Assembly (NCBI GenBank): GCA_017481205.1
Contig: JAFUPN010000003.1
Coordinates: forward strand, 26,615-90,614
Reading direction: 5' to 3'
Length of the DNA: 64,000 nt
DNA from: Clostridia bacterium
Lineage (GTDB): Bacteria > Bacillota > Clostridia > UMGS1810
Made by a program: the position numbers and the translations under genes. This document shows positions 7,377 to 15,929 of this stretch, in pieces. The notes under the pieces were generated by a model. The model worked only from the letters and a program-made list of their open reading frames with translations, did no database searches and was not told the origin of the DNA. Position 1 is the first letter of the stretch. Each line of letters starts with the position of its first letter.

Positions 7377-9440
7377 ATGAAAAAACTTATTTCAATGGTT
7401 ATAGCTTTTGTTATGTGTATGTGTACCTTTAATGTTTTTGCCGATGGAACCGATTTGGCTATGCAGGATGCCCTTGTTGCCGTTAAGGATAAGATAGACA
7501 TTCCTGCGGAGGCAAAGAATTTTGAAAGCGGAAGCTACACAACCGAAGCGGGTACGTACTATAATTTTTATTGGTCCGATGATGACCACAATATCAGTGT
7601 TAATGTGGATTGTGACAGCTTGGGAAGAATAAGCTCCTACAACAGTTACGAAAACAGCAAGAACGAAAGCCCGAAACTGATTCGGGTTACAAAAGAACAG
7701 ATTTTTGAACAGGCAGACAGCTTTATCCGCAAAGCTTTGCCGGAGCTTTTTGAGAATTCCGGGGATTGCCTGGTATACAACGAAGCAAAATCATCGGGCA
7801 GGCTTAACCACAGCAATACCCGGTATACCTTTGTATACGGGAGAATGTATAACGGCATACCGGTTTTGAGCAACACTGCTACTGTAAGCGCTGTAGTGCG
7901 CGGAGATAAAGTTCAGATAAGTAATCTTTACTGCTCATGGTATTATAATGCGGAGTTTGATACAGCTTCGGACCTTGAGGGGGATGTCAGCGCAAAATAT
8001 TTTGAGCAGTATCCTTTGGAGATGATTTATCAGAAGCAGTACAGCTATATGCCCATAGCAAAATCAAAGCAGGAAGATACAGCAGTGCTTCTCTATCGCT
8101 TCAAGGACGGTGAAATGGGTTATGTATCGGCATCAACAGGAGAAAAGATAGCTGCAGATTCGGTCAATGACTATGGTGTAACCATGGAAGCTTCTGCGGA
8201 TATGGCTGCCGGTGCGGCTAACAGCAAGAGCACGTCACGTCTTACCGAGGCAGAGCTTAGGGAAATTGACGAGATAAGCGGACTTGTATCTCAGGAAGAG
8301 GCGGAGAAGATGCTCAAGGAGTATAAGGAGCTTAATATAGGTTCCCTTAAAACACAGTCCTTTTCCGTAAACAAAAGCGAAAATAAATACTATATTAATG
8401 TAAATATGATTGCAGACAAGGAAGAAAGCAGCCATTATTTCTACGCAAGCCTGGACGGAAAAACCGGAGAAATTCTGAATATAAACAATCATATATACAA
8501 CAGTAAGGGAGCAATCCCCGCCGATGGAGACTATGCTGACGCGGTTAAAATTGCAGATGCATTTGTACAAAAAGCCGCCTCCGGTAAAATCAAGGAGTGT
8601 GTGGCCGAAGACCAGGGAGAAAAAAGCTTTACGGTTCGTTATACCAGATTGGTAAACGGAGTTAAGTATACAGACAACAGCATAAGCGCAGTAGCAAACG
8701 CAGTTGATAAATATATTACCTCCTATAGCTTAAGCTGGGATGACGATGTATCCGCATTTGTCTCTCCCGACAAGGCAATTTCAGCAGAAGTGGCATATGA
8801 AGCAGTAAGAAATACAGCTCCCATTAAGGCGGTATATGTTCTTTCGGGAGGTAAATTTGTAAAATGCGTTGCACCGTCAGCCGATGAAGAAATCAGGCTT
8901 GACGCACTTACCGGTGAGCTTATCAGACGAAACAAGGGGTCTGTTTCAAAGCAGGAATACACCGATATTTCCGGTCATTGGGCAGAGGTAATGGTAAAAG
9001 CCCTTGCAGATGTGGGTATAGGTCTTGACAGTGAAGAGCTGCACCCAGACATGGCAATATGCCAGGCTGATTTTTTGAGACTGATGCTTTGTGCTTTTCG
9101 GTCATCAACAGTTTATCGCAGCTGTGATGCAGACGAGCTGTATGAAAATGTGTCTGACATCATCTCCGAAGAAGAACGGAATGATGATGCGGAAGTAAAA
9201 AGAGAAGATGCTTTTTATTACATGATAAAATTCATGGGATATGACAAAATAGCTGAGATGGATATTTTCAGAAGTGATTTTGCCGACAGCACAGACTTAA
9301 GTGGAAATCGCCTTGGCTCTGCGGCATTGCTTACGGGATTTGGTGTAGTAAACGGCGATGACGGCGAGCTCAGAGCCGGTGACAGCATTACAAATGCAGA
9401 GACAGTGGCTTTGATATATAATTATCTTACAAAAAATTAA
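7377..9440 (+). CDS. Secreted YcdB/PepSY-like protein with C-terminal SLH region
   Basis: 687 residues. A signal peptide occupies residues 1-22 (KKLISMVIAFVMCMCTFNVFA). The body has repeated PepSY/YcdB-like units with the pattern 'Y.V...DG.TGEIL', seen around YFYASLDGKTGEIL. The C-terminal third starts with YTDISGHWAE (about residue 526), a typical S-layer homology motif, followed by two weaker SLH-like stretches, so the protein is probably bound to cell-wall polymer. The start at 7377 is set by AAGGGAG (7361-7367). It lies 50 nt downstream of the anti-sigma gene and is probably in the same operon and regulon. The molecular role is not established. Confidence 0.75.
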   Translation: MKKLISMVIAFVMCMCTFNVFADGTDLAMQDALVAVKDKIDIPAEAKNFESGSYTTEAGTYYNFYWSDDDHNISVNVDCDSLGRISSYNSYENSKNESPKLIRVTKEQIFEQADSFIRKALPELFENSGDCLVYNEAKSSGRLNHSNTRYTFVYGRMYNGIPVLSNTATVSAVVRGDKVQISNLYCSWYYNAEFDTASDLEGDVSAKYFEQYPLEMIYQKQYSYMPIAKSKQEDTAVLLYRFKDGEMGYVSASTGEKIAADSVNDYGVTMEASADMAAGAANSKSTSRLTEAELREIDEISGLVSQEEAEKMLKEYKELNIGSLKTQSFSVNKSENKYYINVNMIADKEESSHYFYASLDGKTGEILNINNHIYNSKGAIPADGDYADAVKIADAFVQKAASGKIKECVAEDQGEKSFTVRYTRLVNGVKYTDNSISAVANAVDKYITSYSLSWDDDVSAFVSPDKAISAEVAYEAVRNTAPIKAVYVLSGGKFVKCVAPSADEEIRLDALTGELIRRNKGSVSKQEYTDISGHWAEVMVKALADVGIGLDSEELHPDMAICQADFLRLMLCAFRSSTVYRSCDADELYENVSDIISEEERNDDAEVKREDAFYYMIKFMGYDKIAEMDIFRSDFADSTDLSGNRLGSAALLTGFGVVNGDDGELRAGDSITNAETVALIYNYLTKN

Positions 9441-9476
9441 ATATAATGCTAGGAATGTAAAAAATGCACAGTGCGA

Positions 9477-9602
9477 GGCTGCAGCAAAATGAATTTAAAA
9501 AAGCTCGGTGGGGGACGTACAAGAAAGGCTGAAAGCCCCGTGGCACGGCGCATTTATGTGACATGGCATGTACGTTCCTACATCCGGGCGTTTTGCAGCC
9601 CC
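9477..9602. repeat. Palindromic repeat family A, copy 2 (inverted)
   Basis: This matches copy 1 (2547-2764) in reverse orientation: GGGGGACGTAC, GCCCCGTGGCAC, GGCATGTACG and CGCCCGGATG (complement) all recur in order. The ends read GGCTGCAGCAAAATG (9478-9492) and its degenerate complement CGTTTTGCAGCC. It is non-coding and lies between two convergent genes. Confidence 0.75.
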
Positions 9603-9614
9603 TATGAACGAAAC

Positions 9615-9647
9615 GAAGCATCATGCGAAAAATTCGCATGATGCTTC
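9615..9647. terminator. Rho-independent terminator hairpin
   Basis: A perfect 15-bp stem, GAAGCATCATGCGAA (9615-9629) with its complement at 9633-9647, has a 3-nt loop. It lies downstream of the convergent YcdB-like and GH2 genes and probably serves both. The flanking T-tracts are interrupted. Confidence 0.65.
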
Positions 9648-9680
9648 ATTCCGTCTATTCTGCTCTGTTTCGACTATATT

Positions 9681-11453
9681 TTATTCTTCTTCCTCAATAG
9701 CTGCTTTTTGTGTATTTACATCATAGAAGAATTTGGGATCGAACTTAAACTTTCTGTGGTAGGTCATAAGTCCGTTGCGCTCCTGCTCCACATCGTAGAG
9801 CTGTGTATAGCACATAGCGCACATCTTTTTGTTTTTCATAACTGTCTCTGTAAGGTTTTTGTATCTTTCCAGATATTCTTCCTTTGTGGTAGGTGCGGCA
9901 CCATAGCCCCAGCTTGTGGTTCTGCCGTCGGCAATGGCTTCAACATCCCATTTGATGCCGCCGTATTCGCTTAAGAACACAGGCTCGCAGTGGTAGGGCT
10001 GACGACCTGCACGGGCAGGATTGCGCTCAATCTGATCCATCATAACGCCTTCTTCAAGCTTTGAATAGTACCCCTCAAGCTTTTTATAGTCCTGCTCATA
10101 GTCATGAATGTCAAATACCTCAAAGCTTACTGCATGGAAGTTACCGCTTGTGTCTATAACAGGTCTGGTAGAGTCTGCATCCTTGGTTGCATGATACATA
10201 GCCGCTACCACTCTGTTGTCCTGACGGATGCCGTTTGCATCCCAGGTTTCGTTAAGAGGACACCAGCCTATAACTGACGGATGTGAAAAATCTCTGTCAA
10301 CAGATTCAAGCCATTCGGGCAGGATACAGTCTATGCTGTCATATTTTGTAATATTGCAGCCCCAGTTTGCATATTCTCCCCATACCAGATAGCCCAGCTT
10401 GTCTGCCCAATAGAGGAATCTGGGTTCAAATACCTTTTCGTGAAGTCTTGCGCCGTTAAAGCCCAACTCCATGGAGGTTAGTATATCGTTTTTCAGTGCT
10501 TCGTCGGTAGGTGCGGTATAGATGCCGTCGGGATAGAAGCCCTGGTCAAGCACCCATCTGCCAAAGAGGATTTTGCCGTTGAGCTCAAAGCCCTTTTCGG
10601 TGAATGCAGTTGTTCTCATGCCAAAATAGCAGTTTACGCAGTCGATAGTCTTGTCCTTGATGTCAACCACACTGAAGGTTACGTCATACAGATTGCCCTG
10701 ACCCGCACCCCACAGATGGAGCTCGCTTAATGCAACTGTGATAAAGGCATTTTCACCGTATGCCACGGTTTCAGCCTTGCCAACCTCTTTTCCGTCGTAG
10801 GTCACATATGCGGCAACCTTTTTGCCGGTGTAATTGCCACCGCCAAGCTTAACTCTGAACATTACAGAGCTGTTTGCAATATCGGCATAGGTATAGAAAT
10901 TTTTTACATATGTGCTGCCCACTGCCTCAAGCCATACGGTCTGCCATATGCCTGTGGTACGGGTGTAGTAGCAGCCTACGGAATAATAATTGTAGCTCTG
11001 CTTGCCTCCGGGCTGATTGTATTTTGCGGCATTATCCTCGGCGCAAAGGTGAATAACATTTGTACCCTCGCTGATATAATCTGTTATATCCACTGCAAAT
11101 GGAGTATATCCTCCTCTGTGTCCTCCTGCCTTCTTGCCGTTTATGTATACAGTGGAAATGTAGTCAACCGCACCGAAATGCAGGATTGCCCTCTTGCCTT
11201 TAAAGCTCTCAGGGAGCTCAAATTCTTTTCTGTACCATACGCAGTACATAAAATCCTTGTTGCCGATACCCGACAGCTCACTTTCGGGGCAGAAGGGTAC
11301 AATTATTTTTTGATTCAGGGAATCGCGCTTAAAAAACTCTCTGTGCTTGCCGGATACACCGCTGTCAATTTCAAATTCCCATTCGCCGTTGAGGTTTACC
11401 CAGGCGTCTCTCACCATCTGAGGGAAGGGATGTTCACTTCTTGGTATGTTCAT
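9681..11453 (-). CDS. Glycoside hydrolase family 2 enzyme
   Basis: 590-residue GH2 enzyme (beta-galactosidase/glucuronidase group). It has the jelly-roll sugar-binding domain (about 1-190; GIWQTVWLEAV ends it), an Ig-like domain (about 190-290) and a TIM barrel starting at FELNGKILFGRWVLDQGFYPDG. The acid/base Glu is about residue 402 in CPLNETW and the nucleophile about 496 in FLSEYGG. There is no signal peptide, so the substrate is imported before cleavage. AAGGAG precedes the ATG. The divergent AraC gene is the likely regulator. The precise glycoside specificity cannot be told from sequence alone. Confidence 0.88.
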   Translation of the reverse strand: MNIPRSEHPFPQMVRDAWVNLNGEWEFEIDSGVSGKHREFFKRDSLNQKIIVPFCPESELSGIGNKDFMYCVWYRKEFELPESFKGKRAILHFGAVDYISTVYINGKKAGGHRGGYTPFAVDITDYISEGTNVIHLCAEDNAAKYNQPGGKQSYNYYSVGCYYTRTTGIWQTVWLEAVGSTYVKNFYTYADIANSSVMFRVKLGGGNYTGKKVAAYVTYDGKEVGKAETVAYGENAFITVALSELHLWGAGQGNLYDVTFSVVDIKDKTIDCVNCYFGMRTTAFTEKGFELNGKILFGRWVLDQGFYPDGIYTAPTDEALKNDILTSMELGFNGARLHEKVFEPRFLYWADKLGYLVWGEYANWGCNITKYDSIDCILPEWLESVDRDFSHPSVIGWCPLNETWDANGIRQDNRVVAAMYHATKDADSTRPVIDTSGNFHAVSFEVFDIHDYEQDYKKLEGYYSKLEEGVMMDQIERNPARAGRQPYHCEPVFLSEYGGIKWDVEAIADGRTTSWGYGAAPTTKEEYLERYKNLTETVMKNKKMCAMCYTQLYDVEQERNGLMTYHRKFKFDPKFFYDVNTQKAAIEEEE

Positions 11454-11545
11454 TGCATATCACTCCTTGTATTTTTTTGTGTTTGCTGTTGAGTTCATTA
11501 TATGCTTTCGTCAGTCGGCGGTCAATATAAAATTATATCAAAAAA

Positions 11546-11574
11546 TTGACATTTTCTATCATTCGGTATACAAT
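11546..11574 (+). promoter_or_regulatory. Sigma-A promoter of the AraC regulator next to GH2
   Basis: TTGACA (11546-11551) and TACAAT (11569-11574) have a 17-bp spacer. The promoter points away from the GH2 gene, whose own start is at 11453, so the 139-bp divergent region serves both. Confidence 0.7.
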
Positions 11575-11592
11575 ATGTATGAGGTGAATTTT

Positions 11593-12363
11593 ATGAAAAT
11601 AACCCGTATAAAATCCATATGGCCTGAGAAAAAGGGTTTTGACGTTCTGAGGAAGAATACAGGAGATATGTATATCTTTGTGCATTTTCTATCCCCTGTT
11701 ACAATTGATTATGGGCTCAATGCGGAAAGAGTGAAGCAGGGCGGCTGTATAATATTTGACAAATTCTCCTATCAGCATTTTTCCTCTCCGGACTGTACTC
11801 TTACTCACAACTGGTTTCACATGAAGGGAGATATGGAACCTTTGCTCAAAAAATATTCCATAGAAACAAACAAAATCTACTATCCGGAAAATGATGAGCA
11901 TATAACAGTCATTATACAGAATATGGAAATAGAATTCATGATTCAGAAGCCTCATTGGGAAAGTATATGCGATTTGGGCATTGAAGAGATACTGGCAAGG
12001 ATGAGCCGTGAAATTGACTTTAGTGCCGCCTCTCCCAATCCTCAAAAAAAAGAAGCCCTTATAAGGCTTCGTACAAAGGTGCATCTTGAATACAACCAAA
12101 ACTGGACAGTCTCACGGATGGCAAAGGAGGCAGGCATGTCCGAATCAAGATTTTATGCGGATTACAGCAAAATTTTCGGCATCGCTCCCGCAAGAGATTT
12201 GCAGAACACACGTATTGACCATGCCAAAAGAATGCTTCTGTCCGGCATGAGTGTGGCGGCTGTTGCCGAGCAGACGGGCTTTGGCAGTACCTATCACTTT
12301 ATACGCCAATTTAAAAAGCAATGCGGCATAACTCCGGGTAAATACGTAAGTACAAAAGCTTAG
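11593..12363 (+). CDS. AraC-family transcriptional regulator
   Basis: 256 residues: an N-terminal sensor-like domain (about 1-150, AraC-type cupin fold) and two helix-turn-helix motifs at about 165-255, the second in VAAVAEQTGFGSTYHFIRQFKKQCGITPG split over the usual positions. GAGGTGA at 11581-11587 sets the start. It is transcribed divergently from the GH2 gene, which it probably controls in response to a sugar. Confidence 0.88.
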   Translation: MKITRIKSIWPEKKGFDVLRKNTGDMYIFVHFLSPVTIDYGLNAERVKQGGCIIFDKFSYQHFSSPDCTLTHNWFHMKGDMEPLLKKYSIETNKIYYPENDEHITVIIQNMEIEFMIQKPHWESICDLGIEEILARMSREIDFSAASPNPQKKEALIRLRTKVHLEYNQNWTVSRMAKEAGMSESRFYADYSKIFGIAPARDLQNTRIDHAKRMLLSGMSVAAVAEQTGFGSTYHFIRQFKKQCGITPGKYVSTKA

Positions 12364-12379
12364 TTAGAGTTCTGTCACA

Positions 12380-12600
12380 TTAGCCGAAAGAAAATAACCC
12401 GAAACACTGATTAAATAGATTTTTGGAAAACAATCCTTCCGTCATGCTATGCGTGCACCCTCCTTTACACAAGGAGGGCTTATGATGCGGCTTTCAAGGC
12501 TCCCTTGTGTAAAGGAAGCTGTCAGCGTAGCTGACTGAGGGATTGTAAACTACAAATTAATCATCATTTACTTAAACAGATGAAATTTCAGGCATCTTTT
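12380..12600. repeat. Family C repeat interrupted by a family B repeat
   Basis: The outer parts, TAGCCGAAAG at 12381 and TTAAACAGATGAAATTTCAG at 12572, match the intact family C copy at 13908-14078. Between them lies a family B element (about 12405-12571). It has the same CCCTTGTGTAAAGG and GACTGAGGGAT blocks as 42195-42367 and ends in AATTAATCATCATTTAC, the exact inverse of the left end of that copy. This is a nested insertion of one small repeat in another. Confidence 0.7.
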
Positions 12601-12607
12601 GGCTTAC

Positions 12608-12880
12608 TCAAAGCTCACTGTTTTGAAAATTTTTGCACAGCTCTTCTTTTTGCCTGTGACTAAGCTTTTTTAATGTACACTCCTGCTTCATTGCCTCAGA
12701 CCGTGTGCCGAAGCTTTCGTAATACGCCAGCTTTACCGGTCGGCGTGAGCGGGTGCATTTTGCGCCGGTACGGGTACCGCTGTTGTGCTCGTTTTCCCTG
12801 CGTACAGGGTCGGTGGTGTAGCCGCAGTAGTAGCTGCCATCGGCACATTTCATTATATATGCATAATGCTTTTTTTCCAT
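12608..12880 (-). CDS. GIY-YIG nuclease-superfamily protein
   Basis: 90-residue single-domain GIY-YIG protein of the YhbQ/UPF0213 type. The motif is YAYIMKCADGSYYCGYTTD, with the second Tyr-containing strand in the usual place and the conserved Arg in DPVRRENEH. Glu follows in GTRSEAMKQE. GGAGGG four bases before the ATG at 12880 makes this the start, not the upstream in-frame ATG at 12892. It lies 36 nt downstream of the glycyl-radical activase on the same strand. A cellular role is not known for this group. Confidence 0.85.
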   Translation of the reverse strand: MEKKHYAYIMKCADGSYYCGYTTDPVRRENEHNSGTRTGAKCTRSRRPVKLAYYESFGTRSEAMKQECTLKKLSHRQKEELCKNFQNSEL

Positions 12881-12891
12881 ATAACCCTCCA

Positions 12892-12915
12892 TAGCCGAAA
12901 GATAATAATCAGAGA
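12892..12915. repeat. Family C fragment between two genes
   Basis: AGCCGAAAGATAATAATC at about 12894-12911 matches the end of family C (compare 13909). It fills the 36-bp gap between the activase gene and the GIY-YIG gene and lies next to the latter's ribosome binding site. Confidence 0.45.
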
Positions 12916-13764
12916 TTATTTGTCATAAAACACATTGTCATATTTTTGTGTGATTTGTTCCATAAATTCTTTTTGCGGAACGAAAAATTCATTTTCGTCA
13001 TATTCCCGCTGCAGAGCACTGTATTTGCCTGTGCCTATGGCATGATATGGCATAAGCTCCAGCCTGCTCTCACCTGCAAATTCTGCCACTGCATCAACCT
13101 GAGTTTCATTGAAGCCGGGTATGAGAGGCATACGGAGCAGATGCTCCCTTCCTGATTTTATAAGGGCAGATACATTGGCTAGAATCTGTCTGTTGGATAC
13201 TTCTGTTCCCTGTCTATGCAGTTCTTCGTCAATGCATTTTACATCACATATAACAAAATCAACAAGCTCCGCCGCGCGTTCAAAAATCTCTGCAGATACA
13301 TTTGCCGCCGTTTCAATAGCAGTATGTATGCCTTCCTCACGGCATTTTTTTAGCATTTCAAACAAAAATTTACTTTGCAGAAGAGGCTCTCCGCCGGAAA
13401 AAGTAACTCCGCCGCCGGAGGTTTGGTAAAATATCATATCTTTTTTTATTTCTGACATAAGCTCATCGGCGGTGATATCTCTTCCGCAGAGCTCTCTTGC
13501 CTCATATGGGCAAATCTCGGCGCATCTGCCGCAGTTTATGCATTCGCCGGTGAACATCCTGCTACAGAGCTGCCTGCAGGCACCGCAGTCCTTGCATTTG
13601 TGTTCATAAAACATTATTTGATTTTCCCGTTCCTGAGACTCGGGGTTATGGCACCAGCGGCACTTTAGGTTGCATCCCTTCATAAATACCGTCGTTCTTA
13701 CGCCCGGTCCGTCATGGATGGAAAAACGCTGAATATTAAAAATACGTCCTGTCATGGGATTCAT
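12916..13764 (-). CDS. Glycyl-radical enzyme activating protein (radical SAM)
   Basis: 282-residue activase of the pyruvate formate-lyase type. It uses S-adenosylmethionine and a 4Fe-4S cluster to place a glycyl radical on a partner enzyme. The radical SAM motif is C-x3-C-x2-C in MKGCNLKCRWCHNPES (about 29-44). A ferredoxin-like insert with two C-x2-C-x2-C-x3-C sets (about 57-90) marks the activases of non-PFL glycyl radical enzymes. FSGGEPLLQ is the GGE motif. No glycyl radical enzyme is present in the window, so the partner is encoded elsewhere. The downstream GIY-YIG gene is probably co-transcribed. Confidence 0.9.
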   Translation of the reverse strand: MNPMTGRIFNIQRFSIHDGPGVRTTVFMKGCNLKCRWCHNPESQERENQIMFYEHKCKDCGACRQLCSRMFTGECINCGRCAEICPYEARELCGRDITADELMSEIKKDMIFYQTSGGGVTFSGGEPLLQSKFLFEMLKKCREEGIHTAIETAANVSAEIFERAAELVDFVICDVKCIDEELHRQGTEVSNRQILANVSALIKSGREHLLRMPLIPGFNETQVDAVAEFAGESRLELMPYHAIGTGKYSALQREYDENEFFVPQKEFMEQITQKYDNVFYDK

Positions 13765-13907
13765 GTTGATGCCACATCCTTATGCTTTTTGATAATTATA
13801 CAGCCTTTTATTTTATTTTTACAGAAACAAAATTCGCTTTTTTGGTCCTTGATTCATAATCACAGGCATATTTTAACACATATTTTTTTGATATTCAAGT
13901 CATAGTT

Positions 13908-14078
13908 AGCCGAAAGAGAATAATCCGAACCACGATTTTCAAAGGTGAATTTTCGCTTTGAAGATTCTGTGACCTTAAACAGATGAAATTTCAGGTAGAT
14001 TTTGGTGTGGAAGATGACAAACCGAAAGATGCCGGAATTGAGCTGTTTAAGGCGGGTTCGCATTATTCTCTTTCGTAT
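13908..14078. repeat. Repeat family C, intact copy (MITE-like)
   Basis: About 170 bp bounded by inverted ends: CGAAAGAGAATAATCCGAAC (about 13914-13933) and its near-complement GTTCGCATTATTCTCTTTCG (about 14056-14075). No coding capacity. Other copies or pieces are at 12380-12600, 42088-42147 and 44661-44711. Confidence 0.75.
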
Positions 14079-14100
14079 ATGGCTATATTTGCTAAAAATG

Positions 14101-14129
14101 TTGAATTATGCAAAAAATTATGATAATAT
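14101..14129 (+). promoter_or_regulatory. Promoter of the FtsZ-like operon
   Basis: TTGAAT (14101-14106) and TAATAT (14124-14129) are 17 bp apart. Transcription would start at about 14136, leaving only the ribosome binding site as leader. Confidence 0.55.
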
Positions 14130-14147
14130 GTAATTGGAGGGGATAAT

Positions 14148-14975
14148 ATGCTTAAGGTCAATACCAATGTCATAGGAATAGGAAAAACCGGAGTAACTGC
14201 TGTAAACAGACTGGCAGACGGCAATATGCCGGAGATTCGCACGGCGGTATTCTGTGTGGAGGATGAGGAGCCTGCTCTGAGGGCGGAGTATGTTTTAAAA
14301 TCAAAATATGATTTTGTCGAACATAAGGACAAATTTTTTGTTACCTCTGACACTGCGGTATTTATTTTGGCAGACTGTACAGACTGTCTTGAGATATCTC
14401 TGGCTTGTGAACTGGCCTTTATCACTGCGCGCATGGGTGGGTTTTCTGTGGCGTTGGCATATATGCCTTCATCGGTAAGTCCCCGATATTCCGATGCGTG
14501 CGAAGCCTTGGAGGAGCTCCATGAATGCTTTGACGGAGTTGTAAGGTTTAACGAGAGCTATTGCGACGATTTTGACACGGAGATACTGAGATTTTTTGAG
14601 GTTTTATCCGGAAGCATGAGCACGGAAGCAATATCCGGTCTCGGCAGCTTCGGGGAGCTGAAAAAACTGTTTGATAAGCAGAAGGATATTTATTTTGCAT
14701 CTGTGGCTTCCAAGGTAACCTATGACAGCCATGCGTACAGGTCAAAGTGCCTTGAGCTCAGGCTATGCAGTCAGACTTATGTGGATACTGCGAGCTGTCT
14801 TGATTTCTTTTATATAAGTGGAGGTCCCGTAAGCAAAAATATACTTGATATCTATACTGACCCTATTAAAAAGATTAATATTGCTTTTATGAATACTGTA
14901 AATACATATATTTCCGACAACAACTCGGAGCTTGAAAACGGAGACTTCGTCTTTGCGGTAATGTGTGCGGAGTAA
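14148..14975 (+). CDS. Divergent FtsZ/tubulin-like protein, GTP site degenerate
   Basis: 275 residues. The N-terminus (VIGIGKTGVTAVNRLADG, about 8-25) lines up with the FtsZ start V-G-GGGG-NAVNRM. Residues 70-108 (VFILADCTDC ... MGGFSVALAYMPS) line up with the FtsZ stretch containing the tubulin signature GGGTGTG, but here that loop reads CTDCLEI. The C-terminal end (INIAFMNTV ... GDFVFAVMCAE) resembles the second FtsZ domain. It therefore looks like an FtsZ paralogue that cannot bind GTP in the usual way. GGAGGGG precedes the ATG. It forms an operon with the membrane protein downstream. The family assignment rests on pattern comparison by eye. Confidence 0.5.
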   Translation: MLKVNTNVIGIGKTGVTAVNRLADGNMPEIRTAVFCVEDEEPALRAEYVLKSKYDFVEHKDKFFVTSDTAVFILADCTDCLEISLACELAFITARMGGFSVALAYMPSSVSPRYSDACEALEELHECFDGVVRFNESYCDDFDTEILRFFEVLSGSMSTEAISGLGSFGELKKLFDKQKDIYFASVASKVTYDSHAYRSKCLELRLCSQTYVDTASCLDFFYISGGPVSKNILDIYTDPIKKINIAFMNTVNTYISDNNSELENGDFVFAVMCAE

Positions 14976-14985
14976 GGAGAATATC

Positions 14986-15927
14986 ATGAGTAAAAAGAAA
15001 AAGAAAAACTACCGGCAGCAAAATGTACAAATTGCCCGTAAAAAACAGAGAAAGCAGGCTGCTGAAGCTAATATTCGTAAGCTTGTATCTGAGGAGATTG
15101 TTCCTATTGAATTGCTTGATGATGAAGTTTTAGCCTGGATAGCCGCAGAAAAATTGGCGCAGGAGCTCTGCATATGCAAAGATGATACCGAAGCAGCAGA
15201 TGAAACCGGAGCAAAAGAACAAGATTCGATATCCGATAACGCTGAGATGGCAGATAGCATAAATCAGAAGAATATTCCAAAGATTGACTATATTTCTATT
15301 TTTAAGGAAAGAATGGATGATTTATGGAATTTTGTGAGTGAGACGAGAAGGGTTTCCGTACCGCTTATTTTAGTTGTATACACGGCAATTGTTGTGGCAA
15401 TCACCATCCCTTTTGAACATGCAAGGGTACTTAAGGAAATCCGGCGCGAGGTATCAGAGCTGGAGCAGATTACCACTACGGAAAGCAGTGTTATTGCTCT
15501 GGGAAAAGATGTAGAAACAGAGCTTGCTTCCGGCAGCAAAGCTATGTATACGGGGTATGAATTTACCGATTCGGTCAAAGCACAGAATTCAAACGAATTT
15601 GGAAGTACTTATGAAAATGACAGTGAAGTAAATACATACCTTGATATAAAGCTGCAGTATACCCATAACGGAGCAGAGTCACTGTCGGCAGATAAGGTTG
15701 CGGCAATGACTGCAAAAATAAGCGGAGCTCAGTATTCCGGCTTTGCTGCAGTGGAAACTGATGAGGGTCAGAATATTGAATTTGCAAACAGTGTGGAGAT
15801 TGCCCCGGGAGCTACCGTGCAAATGCACTATATCTTTAATGTCCCCAAGGAACTTAAGAACAGCGGCGAAGGTCTGGCGGTGGATGTGGCACTGGATAAG
15901 AATGTTTATGTAATAAATATCAGATAG
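14986..15927 (+). CDS. Single-pass membrane protein partnered with the FtsZ-like gene
   Basis: 313 residues. A strongly basic start (KKKKKNYRQQ, then ARKKQRKQA) is followed by an acidic helical stretch to about residue 110. One membrane segment lies at about 122-142 (VPLILVVYTAIVVAITIPF), then a short coiled-coil-like stretch and a beta-rich extracellular domain. The start at 14986 follows AAGGAGA, 10 nt after the stop of the FtsZ-like gene, so the two are co-transcribed. Not recognised as a named family. The context suggests it anchors or senses for the FtsZ-like protein. Confidence 0.6.
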   Translation: MSKKKKKNYRQQNVQIARKKQRKQAAEANIRKLVSEEIVPIELLDDEVLAWIAAEKLAQELCICKDDTEAADETGAKEQDSISDNAEMADSINQKNIPKIDYISIFKERMDDLWNFVSETRRVSVPLILVVYTAIVVAITIPFEHARVLKEIRREVSELEQITTTESSVIALGKDVETELASGSKAMYTGYEFTDSVKAQNSNEFGSTYENDSEVNTYLDIKLQYTHNGAESLSADKVAAMTAKISGAQYSGFAAVETDEGQNIEFANSVEIAPGATVQMHYIFNVPKELKNSGEGLAVDVALDKNVYVINIR

Positions 15928-15929
15928 TT

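Noticed and set aside
12430..12546. tRNA-like or small RNA gene
   Set aside because: The hairpins match the family B repeat at 42195-42367 and do not form a cloverleaf.
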